Positions 1 through 6,228 of a stretch of 9,798 nucleotides of DNA are shown here, one piece after another (within the stretch, counting starts at the first letter, position 1; each line of letters begins with the position of its first letter). The position numbers and the translations under genes are program-made. The notes under the pieces were generated by a model. That model had not been told where the DNA came from. It made no database searches and saw nothing but the letters and a program-made list of their open reading frames with translations. The stretch comes from Bacteroidia bacterium (lineage in GTDB: Bacteria > Bacteroidota > Bacteroidia > JAESSM01 > NORP286): positions 1 to 9,798 of the forward strand of contig JAESSM010000174.1 in NCBI GenBank assembly GCA_016764115.1. Direction: 5' to 3'.

Positions 1-455
1 AATCTCCCAGACATTGAAATGTCAAAGTTCTCTTTGGCCCTCGGTGCAAAGTAAGAAGTGTGCGGATCAAATGCATTGGAAATTGTGTTTATGTACGTAC
101 TTCTTCTATCGCTTAATTCCAGTTTAGCCATCCGATCAAACCATTCGTCATGGCGTTTGAGAATTTTTTCCCGTGATTCCTGTTCGAGAACTTCAAAAGT
201 TTTGATTTCAATTGTAGTGTCATTTTTCTCCTTTGCCTCTTCTTGAATTACTGTTTGATCATACAATCGCGAGAGTGTTTGAAACTTCAATGATTTTCTC
301 CACCTCTCCTTTAAAGTTCCGTTTGAAGCATATTCCAATTTCTTACCACTTAATTCTATTTCTTCATCAATACTAAAATCAAATGGTTTAGAAAGAATTT
401 CTTTGTAATAAGCTTGGGATTCATCAATTCGATTATTCAATAACTCAATAGTAAG
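1..455 (-). CDS. prc: Carboxy-terminal processing protease (Prc/Tsp), downstream part, cut by left edge
   Basis: This is the continuation of the protease begun at 757, read in a different frame from the N-terminal piece. Going leftward from 455 the frame stays open to the window edge (151 codons plus 2 bases). It begins LTIELLNNRIDE and has the helical N-terminal region typical of the Tsp family, then DPHTSYFAPRAKENF and a final SMSGR. E. coli Tsp has the similar stretch DPHTNYLSPRNTEQF just before its PDZ domain, so the PDZ and Ser/Lys protease domains should lie beyond the left edge. Family members are periplasmic endoproteases that cut proteins from the C-terminus. There is no start codon of its own suited to the family; it needs the upstream 437-757 segment. 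The identification is firm from recalled family sequence; whether the intact protein is made is uncertain. Confidence 0.75.
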
Positions 456-757
456 TCAAAAAACACATAGATACCACCGTTTAGTTGCTCATCAATGTCT
501 TGTTCATATTTTTTAAGCTGGTTGATATCTTCTGAGCTAAAAAACTTCTTATTAAAATCCAACCGCTTTAAATATTCATCATAAACACTTTTTGAAAACT
601 CATCATTAATTACTGCCGGATCAAAGTGACTCATGTTTAATCCTTGCATGATCAAATCAATCAAAACTTTTCCCTTTTCAGGATTCTCCTCAATCTTATA
701 AGAACTGCAAACAATGAGAATTATTGAAAGGAATACTCTTGATATAGTTTTATACAT
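437..757 (-). CDS. prc: Carboxy-terminal processing protease (Prc/Tsp), N-terminal fragment ended by frameshift
   Basis: The start is ATG at 757. Residues 1-19 are a hydrophobic export signal (VFLSIILIVCSS core), fitting a periplasmic protease. The next part resembles the Tsp N-terminal domain: YDEYLKRLDFNKKFFSSEDI, then a GGIY.FFDL stretch that aligns with the same region of E. coli Tsp. The frame then reads LLSY and stops at 437-439, whereas homology continues in another frame from 455. Adding one base after the Asp codon (gac to gacc, near 455-457) would give FFDLTIELLNNRID and restore a continuous protein. The break lies beside six A at 458-463, so a sequencing or assembly indel is possible; a real inactivating mutation is the alternative. 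The gene starts 5 bp after the SDR stop and has no visible Shine-Dalgarno, which suggests co-transcription with the SDR and DUF4293 genes. Confidence 0.8.
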   Translation of the reverse strand: MYKTISRVFLSIILIVCSSYKIEENPEKGKVLIDLIMQGLNMSHFDPAVINDEFSKSVYDEYLKRLDFNKKFFSSEDINQLKKYEQDIDEQLNGGIYVFFDLLLSY

Positions 758-762
758 TCAAT

Positions 763-1470
763 TTAGTTTTTAAATGCTACGGGTAATACCTTACCATTCA
801 TTACTTTGTGGCCATTCACGATAAAATCTGCAATAAATGTGCCCATTTCTTTTGCAGATAAAGGAGCTGTGTAATCAGGAAAGGCTTGTGTCAACATTTC
901 TGTTTGTACGGCTCCAAGTGCTAAACAGTTTACATGAATATTGTCATCTTCAAATTCTTTAGCCAAACATTCGCTCAAACATGCCAAAGCTCCCTTACTT
1001 GAGCTATAAGCAGATAGCCCGGAAAATTTTTCAGTTCCCTGAAAGCCCCCCATACTACCTATATTAACGATGTGACCTTTGTTTTCTTTTCCCATAAAAG
1101 ACTTTATGGACTTAATTAGTGAAGTTACGCCAAACACATTTACATCGTAAACTTCTTGCCAATCCTCTCTTGAAAGCTCTGCAAAAGGTTTATTAATTAA
1201 AGTCCCGGCATTGTTAACTAGTCCATCAACTGTTCCATTAAATTCAGTATTAATTAATTGTAACAACTGGCTATCATCACTATTTTTTAGATCGAAACAT
1301 AATGGATAAATTCTGCTATTAGCATTTAATTGATTTCCCTCTTCAACAAGTTTGGATAAACCACTTTTACTCCTAGATAATGCAATTATTTTATTAGTAC
1401 CCAATTCGACCAGTTGCAAAACTGTTTCAAAACCTATTCCTCTACTAGCGCCTGTTACAATAAAATTCAT
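763..1470 (-). CDS. Short-chain dehydrogenase/reductase (SDR family)
   Basis: This is a 235-residue cytosolic NAD(P)-dependent oxidoreductase of the classical SDR type; the substrate cannot be read from sequence. Visible family signatures are the cofactor-binding TGASRGIG at residues 6-13 in the first beta-alpha unit, NNAG at 86-89, the structural Asn111, catalytic Ser139 (in NIGS), and the YxxxK pair Tyr155 and Lys159 in YSSSK. An Arg at residue 33 after the second strand (LSRSK) is the kind of residue that often favours NADPH, which is inference. The length is close to the usual 240-250 residues and no key residue is missing. The ATG at 1470 places the Rossmann motif five residues from the N-terminus, as is normal. 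The gene lies 10 bp after the DUF4293 gene and 5 bp before the protease gene, all on the minus strand, so an operon is likely though no common function is evident. Confidence 0.93.
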   Translation of the reverse strand: MNFIVTGASRGIGFETVLQLVELGTNKIIALSRSKSGLSKLVEEGNQLNANSRIYPLCFDLKNSDDSQLLQLINTEFNGTVDGLVNNAGTLINKPFAELSREDWQEVYDVNVFGVTSLIKSIKSFMGKENKGHIVNIGSMGGFQGTEKFSGLSAYSSSKGALACLSECLAKEFEDDNIHVNCLALGAVQTEMLTQAFPDYTAPLSAKEMGTFIADFIVNGHKVMNGKVLPVAFKN

Positions 1471-1480
1471 TGAATCCCAA

Positions 1481-1972
1481 TTATCTAATTCGATCTGCAG
1501 CTTTTATCATGTCATGATCCTTCTTGATTCCTTTATTCGCTAAAAAAGTAAATATAATTGCCAATGCCGGTAAGAACATCCCTAATGCTACATCTTTTTC
1601 ACATTGTTCCATACAAAGAATTTTAGTCGCATCATCCAAATACCACACCATACAAGCCAGCAAACCTGTTATAAGCAGGAAATTGATCTTGCATAGTTTC
1701 ATTTGCAACTCACGCCTGGAGTAGTTTGCAATAGTAAATAAGCTTAGCATCCCGGTAACAATGGTAAGTATTGATATAATAATGGTAAGAACAACAACCA
1801 CAGCGACATTACTTTCAGCTCCGATCATATTAATTCCCCAAAGATTTATCTGAATATCAAACATATTAGTAGTATCAGTCAGTACGCTAATTTTATAAAA
1901 GGGGAAGTATAATAACAAAAGACACGCTATTCCGCTCAAAAACAAATACACTGATTGAATTCTTTGAATCAT
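1481..1972 (-). CDS. DUF4293 family integral membrane protein
   Basis: This 163-residue protein is predicted to cross the inner membrane four times, at about residues 7-25, 56-80, 93-111 and 129-146. The N-terminus MIQRIQSVYL and the C-terminus with KAADRIR are the hallmarks I recall for DUF4293, a Bacteroidota family of unknown function usually found beside truA. The loop between helices 3 and 4 carries Cys120 and Cys124 (CMEQC), and Cys94, Cys107 lie in or near helix 3. Whether the cysteines matter is unknown. The ATG start at 1972 immediately gives the conserved N-terminus. The gene is divergent from truA and is first in a probable operon with the SDR and protease genes. No biochemical role should be assumed. 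Confidence 0.85.
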   Translation of the reverse strand: MIQRIQSVYLFLSGIACLLLLYFPFYKISVLTDTTNMFDIQINLWGINMIGAESNVAVVVVLTIIISILTIVTGMLSLFTIANYSRRELQMKLCKINFLLITGLLACMVWYLDDATKILCMEQCEKDVALGMFLPALAIIFTFLANKGIKKDHDMIKAADRIR

Positions 1973-2012
1973 CTATTTCTTATTTCACTACTACGTTTCG
2001 AAAGTTCTATAT

Positions 2013-2035
2013 CATGCTGAAGCAGTCAGAGCATG
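2013..2035. promoter_or_regulatory. Dyad in the DUF4293-truA divergent spacer, possible operator or leader hairpin
   Basis: CATGCT at 2013-2018 is mirrored by AGCATG at 2030-2035 around an 11-base loop that itself contains CTGA and TCAG. It lies about 40-60 bp upstream of the DUF4293 start. Two further dyads follow in the same spacer: GTCAT at 2051-2055 with ATGAC at 2063-2067, and CATAAA at 2094-2099 with TTTATG at 2119-2124, the latter extended by ATAA and TTAT with a small bulge. I see no clear TAnnTTTG box for the DUF4293 gene. These may be operators, leader structures or chance symmetry in AT-rich DNA. Confidence 0.25.
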
Positions 2036-2169
2036 AATGGTCGATATTTTGTCATACTCTAAATGACCTCTATTTCCTTAAAACAAAATAACACATAAAT
2101 AGCGTTCTAAGCAACGGGTTTATGTTATAACTGTCAGCTAAATACAAGTTTTATCTAGTAGAAATATCT

Positions 2170-2177
2170 TACTTTTG
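2170..2177 (+). promoter_or_regulatory. Bacteroidota-type -7 box (TACTTTTG) for truA
   Basis: TACTTTTG matches TAnnTTTG exactly and ends 7 bases before the truA ATG. A clear -33 TTG is missing; a weak TTT lies at 2149-2151, 18 bp upstream. If used, transcription would start only a few bases before the start codon, giving a nearly leaderless mRNA. This is motif matching only. Confidence 0.45.
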
Positions 2178-2184
2178 AACGCGA

Positions 2185-2937
2185 ATGAAAAATCGATATT
2201 TCATAGAGATAAGTTTTAAAGGAACTAATTATGTTGGCTGGCAAGCACAGAAAAATGGCATCAGTATTCAAACTACTTTGGACGATGCATTATCTAAAAT
2301 TTTACAGAACAATGTAACATCAATTGGTGCAGGGAGAACTGACTCCGGGGTTCATGCTGAAAGTTTTATGGCACATTTTGAGACAATTTCCAAGGTAAAC
2401 CAAAATACTGCATTTAAACTAAACAGTTACTTACCCAATGACATTGCGGTCAAAAACATATTCACCACAAAAGAAAAGCAACATGCAAGATTTGATTGCA
2501 TTTCACGATCTTATAAATACATTATCACTTTTCAGAAAAATCCTTTTCTAGAGAAGGAATCATGGGTAAGTCATAAAGAGTTTGACCTTGACAAGATGAA
2601 TAAAACAGCTAAGTTTTTGTTAGACACTAAAAATTTTGAGGCATTTAGCCGCGTTCAAACTAATGTGAAACATTTTGAATGTGAAGTACAACTTGCTGAA
2701 TGGAAAAAGAAAGGGAATGCAACAGTCTTTAACATCAAAGCAAATCGCTTTTTGAGGGGAATGGTACGGGCTATCGTAGGAACAACATTGAAAGTTGGAT
2801 CTGGGGAAATGAGTATTAAAGAATTTAAGGAGGTTATTAAAAGTAAAGACAGAAGAATGGCAGGAGCTGCTGCAAAACCTTACGGTTTGTATTTTGTAAA
2901 AGCAGAGTATCCTTTTAAATTGAATTCAATTTTATAA
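2185..2937 (+). CDS. truA: tRNA pseudouridine synthase A (TruA)
   Basis: TruA converts uridine to pseudouridine at positions 38-40 of the tRNA anticodon arm. The 250-residue protein has the usual length and all main motifs: N-terminal beta strand with GTNYVGWQAQ (13-22), the catalytic loop GAGRTDSGVHA with nucleophile Asp53, FDCISRSYKYII (103-114) around the conserved arginine and tyrosine, NRFLRGMVRAIVGT (187-200) in the second half, and AAAKPYGLYFVKAEYP near the C-terminus. The ATG at 2185 gives the standard start just before the first strand. An exact TAnnTTTG box ends 7 bases upstream. The gene is divergent from DUF4293, a common Bacteroidota arrangement. The usual downstream partner in this neighbourhood, an ABC exporter, is present but displaced by about 600 bp. 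No sign of damage. Confidence 0.97.
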   Translation: MKNRYFIEISFKGTNYVGWQAQKNGISIQTTLDDALSKILQNNVTSIGAGRTDSGVHAESFMAHFETISKVNQNTAFKLNSYLPNDIAVKNIFTTKEKQHARFDCISRSYKYIITFQKNPFLEKESWVSHKEFDLDKMNKTAKFLLDTKNFEAFSRVQTNVKHFECEVQLAEWKKKGNATVFNIKANRFLRGMVRAIVGTTLKVGSGEMSIKEFKEVIKSKDRRMAGAAAKPYGLYFVKAEYPFKLNSIL

Positions 2938-2947
2938 AAAAAGCAAG

Positions 2948-2963
2948 AAGGGCTAGTACCCTT
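2948..2963 (+). terminator. Weak hairpin after truA, possible terminator
   Basis: AAGGG (2948-2952) pairs with CCCTT (2959-2963) around a six-base loop, starting 10 bases after the truA stop. It is followed by TATTGTTG rather than a clean T run, so intrinsic termination would be weak. A second imperfect hairpin, 2989-3015, has TTACCT/AGGTAA outside and CTTA/TAAG inside. Neither is strong. Confidence 0.3.
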
Positions 2964-3032
2964 TATTGTTGACAATCCACCAGATTCTTTACCTTAACAG
3001 TAAGAATACAGGTAATAAAATAGAAGTACTCC

Positions 3033-3040
3033 TATATTAG
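3033..3040 (+). promoter_or_regulatory. Promoter-like box (TATATTAG) in the truA-ABC spacer
   Basis: TATATTAG differs from TAnnTTTG by one base. The same box with the same following bases (TATATTAGCACA, then one mismatch, then ATTT) occurs 17 bp before the accC start, which supports promoter function at both places. No TTG lies at the expected distance upstream. It could drive the orphan membrane gene at 3161 and the ABC exporter. The first ATG after it opens only a five-codon frame (3050-3067) ending in TAG. Confidence 0.35.
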
Positions 3041-3107
3041 CACACATTTATGACTGAAGTGTTGTAGCCAATTTTTCATTCAAACAATACTATTAAATAC
3101 AAAAAGA

Positions 3108-3161
3108 ATGACAACAAAAGACATCATTTTTCAAGCCATCACTGACAGAGTCGTAATTTAA
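3108..3161 (+). other. Possible 17-codon leader ORF or gene remnant
   Basis: An ATG at 3108 opens MTTKDIIFQAITDRVVI and stops at TAA 3159-3161; the stop shares its last A with the ATG of the next gene (TAATG). That arrangement is typical of translational coupling. Alternatively the peptide looks like the first strand-helix of a small cytosolic protein whose gene has decayed, since it reads like the N-terminus of a longer protein. It is too short to identify and may be chance. Confidence 0.15.
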
Positions 3162-3487
3162 TGGGACGGCAAAATTTTAAAAAAGGTATTTTGAAAATAT
3201 TAGTGTTCATTGGATATGTAGTGGCTTTAACATATTCAATTTTTGTTATAGTATATGTTTCAGTTCCTCAATCAAAATGGATACAAACAGGATTAAAGAT
3301 TGTTAGTTATATAATTGTTTGTGTTTTACTTTTAGCTTTAGTCCATTATATTAAGACAGGTAAAAATATTTTTAAGCTTAAGAAGTTAATATTTTGTAAG
3401 CTTAAGAAGTGTATAAAATATATAGATGATAGAAGTTTCAGATGGTTTTATGCTCTCAAGAAACATCCTGATCAAATGACAATTTGA
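3161..3487 (+). CDS. Hypothetical small membrane protein with two predicted helices
   Basis: I do not recognise this 108-residue protein. It has a basic N-terminus (MGRQNFKKG), two predicted transmembrane helices at about residues 10-33 and 44-64 joined by a short loop, and a basic C-terminal tail. The tail contains two copies of KLKK (72-75 and 80-83) from a 24-bp DNA duplication, then an aromatic stretch RSFRWFYALKKHP. Both ends are probably cytosolic by the positive-inside rule. The gene is strikingly AT-rich and rich in Lys, Ile and Val codons compared with truA and the ABC exporter beside it, which hints at foreign or young origin. It lies 52 bp before the ABC exporter on the same strand and may share its transcript. 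Whether it is expressed is unproven; the open frame and two clean hydrophobic helices favour a real gene. Confidence 0.55.
   Translation: MGRQNFKKGILKILVFIGYVVALTYSIFVIVYVSVPQSKWIQTGLKIVSYIIVCVLLLALVHYIKTGKNIFKLKKLIFCKLKKCIKYIDDRSFRWFYALKKHPDQMTI
3371..3418 (+). repeat. 24-bp imperfect tandem duplication inside the orphan gene
   Basis: TAAGCTTAAGAAGT occurs exactly at 3373-3386 and again at 3397-3410. The repeat period is 24 bp (eight codons), and flanking bases also partly match, so the units 3371-3394 and 3395-3418 look like a tandem duplication that kept the frame. It duplicates the KLKK segment of the protein tail. Confidence 0.75.
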
Positions 3488-3539
3488 AAACTCTAAAGCC
3501 ATGTATCTCATACACAAGTCGTTACGCATCTGATGTTTA

Positions 3540-5294
3540 ATGAAAAACCTCACCAATATAATATTCGACAACCAACTTTTTAAGCGGCTATTTGCCTATT
3601 CATTTCCTTACAAGAAGGCCCTTTACACTTCTATTGTACTAACAATACTAATGGCAGTTTTGGGTCCTGCACGGCCCTGGTTAATTCAATATACTATTGA
3701 TAATTTCATCATGTTATTTGACAAACAAGGATTGCTTTTTATGACCATGATAATGATAGGGTTGCTCATATTTCAAGCTGTTGTGCAATATTACCACACC
3801 TATTTGACTCAATGGCTGGGACAAACAATCATTAAAGATATCAGGATACAGACCTATAGCCACATTGTTAAACTACGATCACAATATTTTGACAAAACTC
3901 GAATTGGAACTATTGTTACCCGTTGTGTAAACGATGTTGAAACCATTGCAGATGTTTTCTCACAAGGATTAATCATTATCATAGCTAATCTCTTACAGCT
4001 TTTTACCGTAATGGCTATTATGTTTTGGACTAACTGGAAGCTCACCTTGATCACGCTATCCATTTTGCCCGTTCTTTTATACAGTACTTACGTATTTAAA
4101 GAAAAGGTAAAGGCAGTATTTGAGGAAGTAAGAACGCAGGTAGCACTACTCAATGCATTTATCCAGGAACATGTAACCGGAATGAGCATTGTACAAATTT
4201 TCAATCGTGAGGAGCGAGAAATGGAAAAGTTTAAGGAGATAAACAAAAAGCATATGAATGCCCATATCAAAACAATCTGGTACTACTCCATTTTCTTTCC
4301 CGTGGTTGAAATTCTTGGTGCCACCTCTATAGGATTAATGTTATGGTGGGGTACTAAAGGTGTAATTGAAAACCAACTAACTATTGGGGCTCTGATTGCT
4401 TTTATCCTATATATCAATATGCTGTTCAGGCCAATCAGGGAACTTGCAGACAAATTCAACATACTTCAAATGGGAATGGTAGCTGCTGAAAGAATTTTTA
4501 AAGTAATAGATACAGACGAGGTTATTGAAAATAATGGAACTTATAAATCAGAATCACTCAGAGGACTTATATCCTTCGAAAATGTTTGGTTCGCATATAA
4601 TGAAGATAATTATGTTTTGAAGGATATTTCATTTGAAATAGAAGCAGGAAAAACATTGGCAATTGTTGGTACAACCGGTGCTGGCAAATCTTCTATCATT
4701 AACACGCTTGGGCGGTTTTATGAGATCAACAATGGAAATATTAAAATTGATGGTGTGGATATCAGGAAGTACGAGCTAGAATTTTTAAGAAATAATATGG
4801 CCATTGTACTACAAGATGTATTTCTTTTTTCAGATTCAATAACTAATAACATTAGTTTATATGACGAAAATATAACAGAAGAACAAATTGAAGAGGCTGC
4901 TAAGATCATAGAAGCTGACCAATTCATTAGAAACCTTCCCAATACCTATGAATATAATGTTCAGGAAAGAGGTGCGACCTTATCTGTTGGGCAACGGCAA
5001 CTAATTTCATTTATTCGTGCCCTGGTCTCAGATCCAAAAATTTTAATTTTAGATGAGGCAACTTCTTCTATTGATACAGAAACTGAGAAATTGATACAAC
5101 GAGCGATTGAAAAATTAGTGAAAGACAGAACATCAATAGTTATTGCTCATAGGTTGTCGACTATTCAAAATGCAGATAAGATCATGGTGCTTGATCACGG
5201 AGAGATCATAGAAATGGGAACACATGAAGAATTATTAGAATATGATGGAATGTACAGGAAGTTATATGAGGTTCAATTTGCGAGCGTGGCTTGA
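3540..5294 (+). CDS. ABC exporter half-transporter (MsbA/multidrug type), fused membrane and ATPase domains
   Basis: This 584-residue inner-membrane protein has a six-helix exporter domain (about 27-310) followed by a nucleotide-binding domain (about 345-580), so it would act as a homodimer or with a partner half-transporter. ATPase motifs are complete: Walker A GTTGAGKS (377-384, Lys383), Q-loop Gln425, signature LSVGQ (481-485), Walker B ILILDE with Asp505 and Glu506, D-loop SSID (509-512), and H-loop His537. The Walker A third position is Thr where most exporters have Pro (GPTGAGKS), a mild variation. Coupling-helix sequence around EHVTGMSIVQIF (210-221) is typical of the family. The substrate (lipid, drug or peptide) cannot be told from sequence. 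The ATG at 3540 gives the normal short cytosolic N-terminus. The truA-ABC exporter order is common in Bacteroidota, here interrupted by the orphan gene. It converges on ccmD. Confidence 0.93.
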   Translation: MKNLTNIIFDNQLFKRLFAYSFPYKKALYTSIVLTILMAVLGPARPWLIQYTIDNFIMLFDKQGLLFMTMIMIGLLIFQAVVQYYHTYLTQWLGQTIIKDIRIQTYSHIVKLRSQYFDKTRIGTIVTRCVNDVETIADVFSQGLIIIIANLLQLFTVMAIMFWTNWKLTLITLSILPVLLYSTYVFKEKVKAVFEEVRTQVALLNAFIQEHVTGMSIVQIFNREEREMEKFKEINKKHMNAHIKTIWYYSIFFPVVEILGATSIGLMLWWGTKGVIENQLTIGALIAFILYINMLFRPIRELADKFNILQMGMVAAERIFKVIDTDEVIENNGTYKSESLRGLISFENVWFAYNEDNYVLKDISFEIEAGKTLAIVGTTGAGKSSIINTLGRFYEINNGNIKIDGVDIRKYELEFLRNNMAIVLQDVFLFSDSITNNISLYDENITEEQIEEAAKIIEADQFIRNLPNTYEYNVQERGATLSVGQRQLISFIRALVSDPKILILDEATSSIDTETEKLIQRAIEKLVKDRTSIVIAHRLSTIQNADKIMVLDHGEIIEMGTHEELLEYDGMYRKLYEVQFASVA

Positions 5295-5296
5295 TC

Positions 5297-5320
5297 AATT
5301 GACATTTACAATGTACAATT
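5297..5320. terminator. Stem-loop between convergent genes, possible bidirectional terminator
   Basis: AATTGACATT (5297-5306) pairs with AATGTACAATT (5310-5320) around the loop TAC, ten base pairs with a single bulged A. It begins 2 bases after the ABC exporter stop. The stem is AT-rich and lacks a strong T tract, but its position between two convergent 3' ends fits a bidirectional terminator. Confidence 0.35.
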
Positions 5321-5344
5321 ACCAGTTATCAATTGTTAATTATT
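5297..5344. repeat. Degenerate heptamer array between convergent ABC exporter and ccmD
   Basis: The spacer reads as about seven consecutive units of an AATTnAC-like heptamer: AATTGAC, ATTTAC (six bases), AATGTAC, AATTACC, AGTTATC, AATTGTT, AATTATT. The last one and a half units extend into the 3' end of ccmD. Similar AATTGTA-type strings occur between genes in other Bacteroidota genomes (recollection, not checked). Copy-like structure fills nearly the entire 41-bp spacer. Confidence 0.55.
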
Positions 5345-5551
5345 TTCCTGTTCTTCTTCCTTTTTTTCCAGTTTTCCGATTCTTTTATCCAAAACCATAA
5401 GATAAATTACTATCCCTAAGAATATAGTCACTAATACAGAAACAACAACATATATCTTTCCGGATGACCGGAACAAGTTTTCTGATTCTTCTGCAAATAC
5501 ATTCATCGCAAAGAATAAAATAGAACAAACTAAAACTCCTGATTTTTTCAT
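5336..5551 (-). CDS. ccmD: CcmD-like cytochrome c maturation small membrane protein
   Basis: This 71-residue protein has a cleavable-looking signal at residues 1-20 (ending NVFA before EESEN), a short periplasmic stretch, one transmembrane helix at about 33-54 (YVVVSVLVTIFLGIVIYLMV), and a charged cytosolic coiled tail LDKRIGKLEKKEEEQENN. The GKIYVVV segment leading into the helix and the LDKRI/KLEK tail match the CcmD family as found in Bacteroidota, which unlike the E. coli protein carries an N-terminal signal. CcmD in other bacteria helps release holo-CcmE from the CcmABC haem-handling complex. It starts 4 bp after the ccmC stop, so it is translated from the ccmBC transcript. The 3' end overlaps the heptamer array. 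Confidence 0.85.
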   Translation of the reverse strand: MKKSGVLVCSILFFAMNVFAEESENLFRSSGKIYVVVSVLVTIFLGIVIYLMVLDKRIGKLEKKEEEQENN

Positions 5552-5555
5552 AACT

Positions 5556-6221
5556 CTAATTTCTATATAGGTACTTAAAATTTAAGTTTCTTAGCCTTAT
5601 TCTGAGTTCCATGATCCATATCCCCAATAAGGTCCACCCAATTACCGCAGGATAAAACACTAGCCTCATTCCGCCATCCAAATCATAGACATTGAATCCA
5701 GGATTACCACCACTGCCAGGATGAAGTGAATCGGTCAATCTAGGTAATACGAACAACAGTGGTATCATGGCCGCATATGCAAAAATATTATAAACCGCAG
5801 ATATCCTTGCTCTTTTTTGGTCTTCATCCATTGAATTTCTAAGCACCAAATAAGCTAGATATATCAACAATGAAATTGCTGAAGCATTTTGTTTAGGATC
5901 GCCACTCCACCACTCTCCCCAAGTGAATTGTGCCCATTGCATTCCCGTTATTAAGCCAAGAAACCCAAATAATATCCCAACATTAACGGCTTCTACTGCA
6001 ACCGAATCATTTTCTTGTGTTGGATTAGACAAATATTTAATGCTATAAACCAGCCCAACCGTAAAAATGATGATCATGCCAAACCACATCGGAACATGAA
6101 AGTAAAGGTTGCGGATAGTCTCGTGAAGTATTGGAAGTTTAGGTGTTTCAATTAGAAATCCTCCTATTATTACATATAATAGAAGCGCAATTGTAAATAT
6201 TTTCCACCAAGGATTTTTCAT
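5556..6221 (-). CDS. ccmC: Haem exporter protein CcmC (cytochrome c biogenesis)
   Basis: CcmC is an inner-membrane haem-handling protein that presents haem to the chaperone CcmE for c-type cytochrome assembly. Counting from the ATG at 6221 (221 residues) there are six predicted helices. The signature periplasmic tryptophan-rich segment WAQFTWGEWWSGDPK spans about 96-110, and the two flanking histidines expected to ligate haem iron are His42 (YFHVPMW) and His167 (DSLHPG). An in-frame TTG two codons upstream (6227) would give a slightly longer form, but the ATG yields MKNPWWKI, the N-terminus I expect for the family, and leaves 7 bases after the ccmB stop. The gene sits between ccmB and ccmD in one operon. 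No key residue is missing. Confidence 0.94.
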   Translation of the reverse strand: MKNPWWKIFTIALLLYVIIGGFLIETPKLPILHETIRNLYFHVPMWFGMIIIFTVGLVYSIKYLSNPTQENDSVAVEAVNVGILFGFLGLITGMQWAQFTWGEWWSGDPKQNASAISLLIYLAYLVLRNSMDEDQKRARISAVYNIFAYAAMIPLLFVLPRLTDSLHPGSGGNPGFNVYDLDGGMRLVFYPAVIGWTLLGIWIMELRIRLRNLNFKYLYRN

Positions 6222-6228
6222 CTTCAAT

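Noticed and set aside
58..246. Plus-strand open frame of 62 codons
   Set aside because: It is antisense to the protease frame on the minus strand, which has clear Tsp-family similarity; no signal or family match in the plus-strand peptide.
2938..3539. Insertion sequence or other mobile element in the truA-ABC spacer
   Set aside because: No transposase fragment, no flanking direct repeats and no terminal inverted repeats could be found by eye.
3386..3571. Minus-strand open frame of 61 codons across the orphan gene and the ABC exporter start
   Set aside because: Overlaps two plus-strand genes, has no promoter-like box, and its peptide has no coherent hydrophobic or motif pattern.
6222..6227. 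TTG at 6227 as the ccmC start
   Set aside because: The ATG at 6221 gives the N-terminus usual for the family and leaves a 7-base gap from the ccmB stop; TTG adds only two residues.
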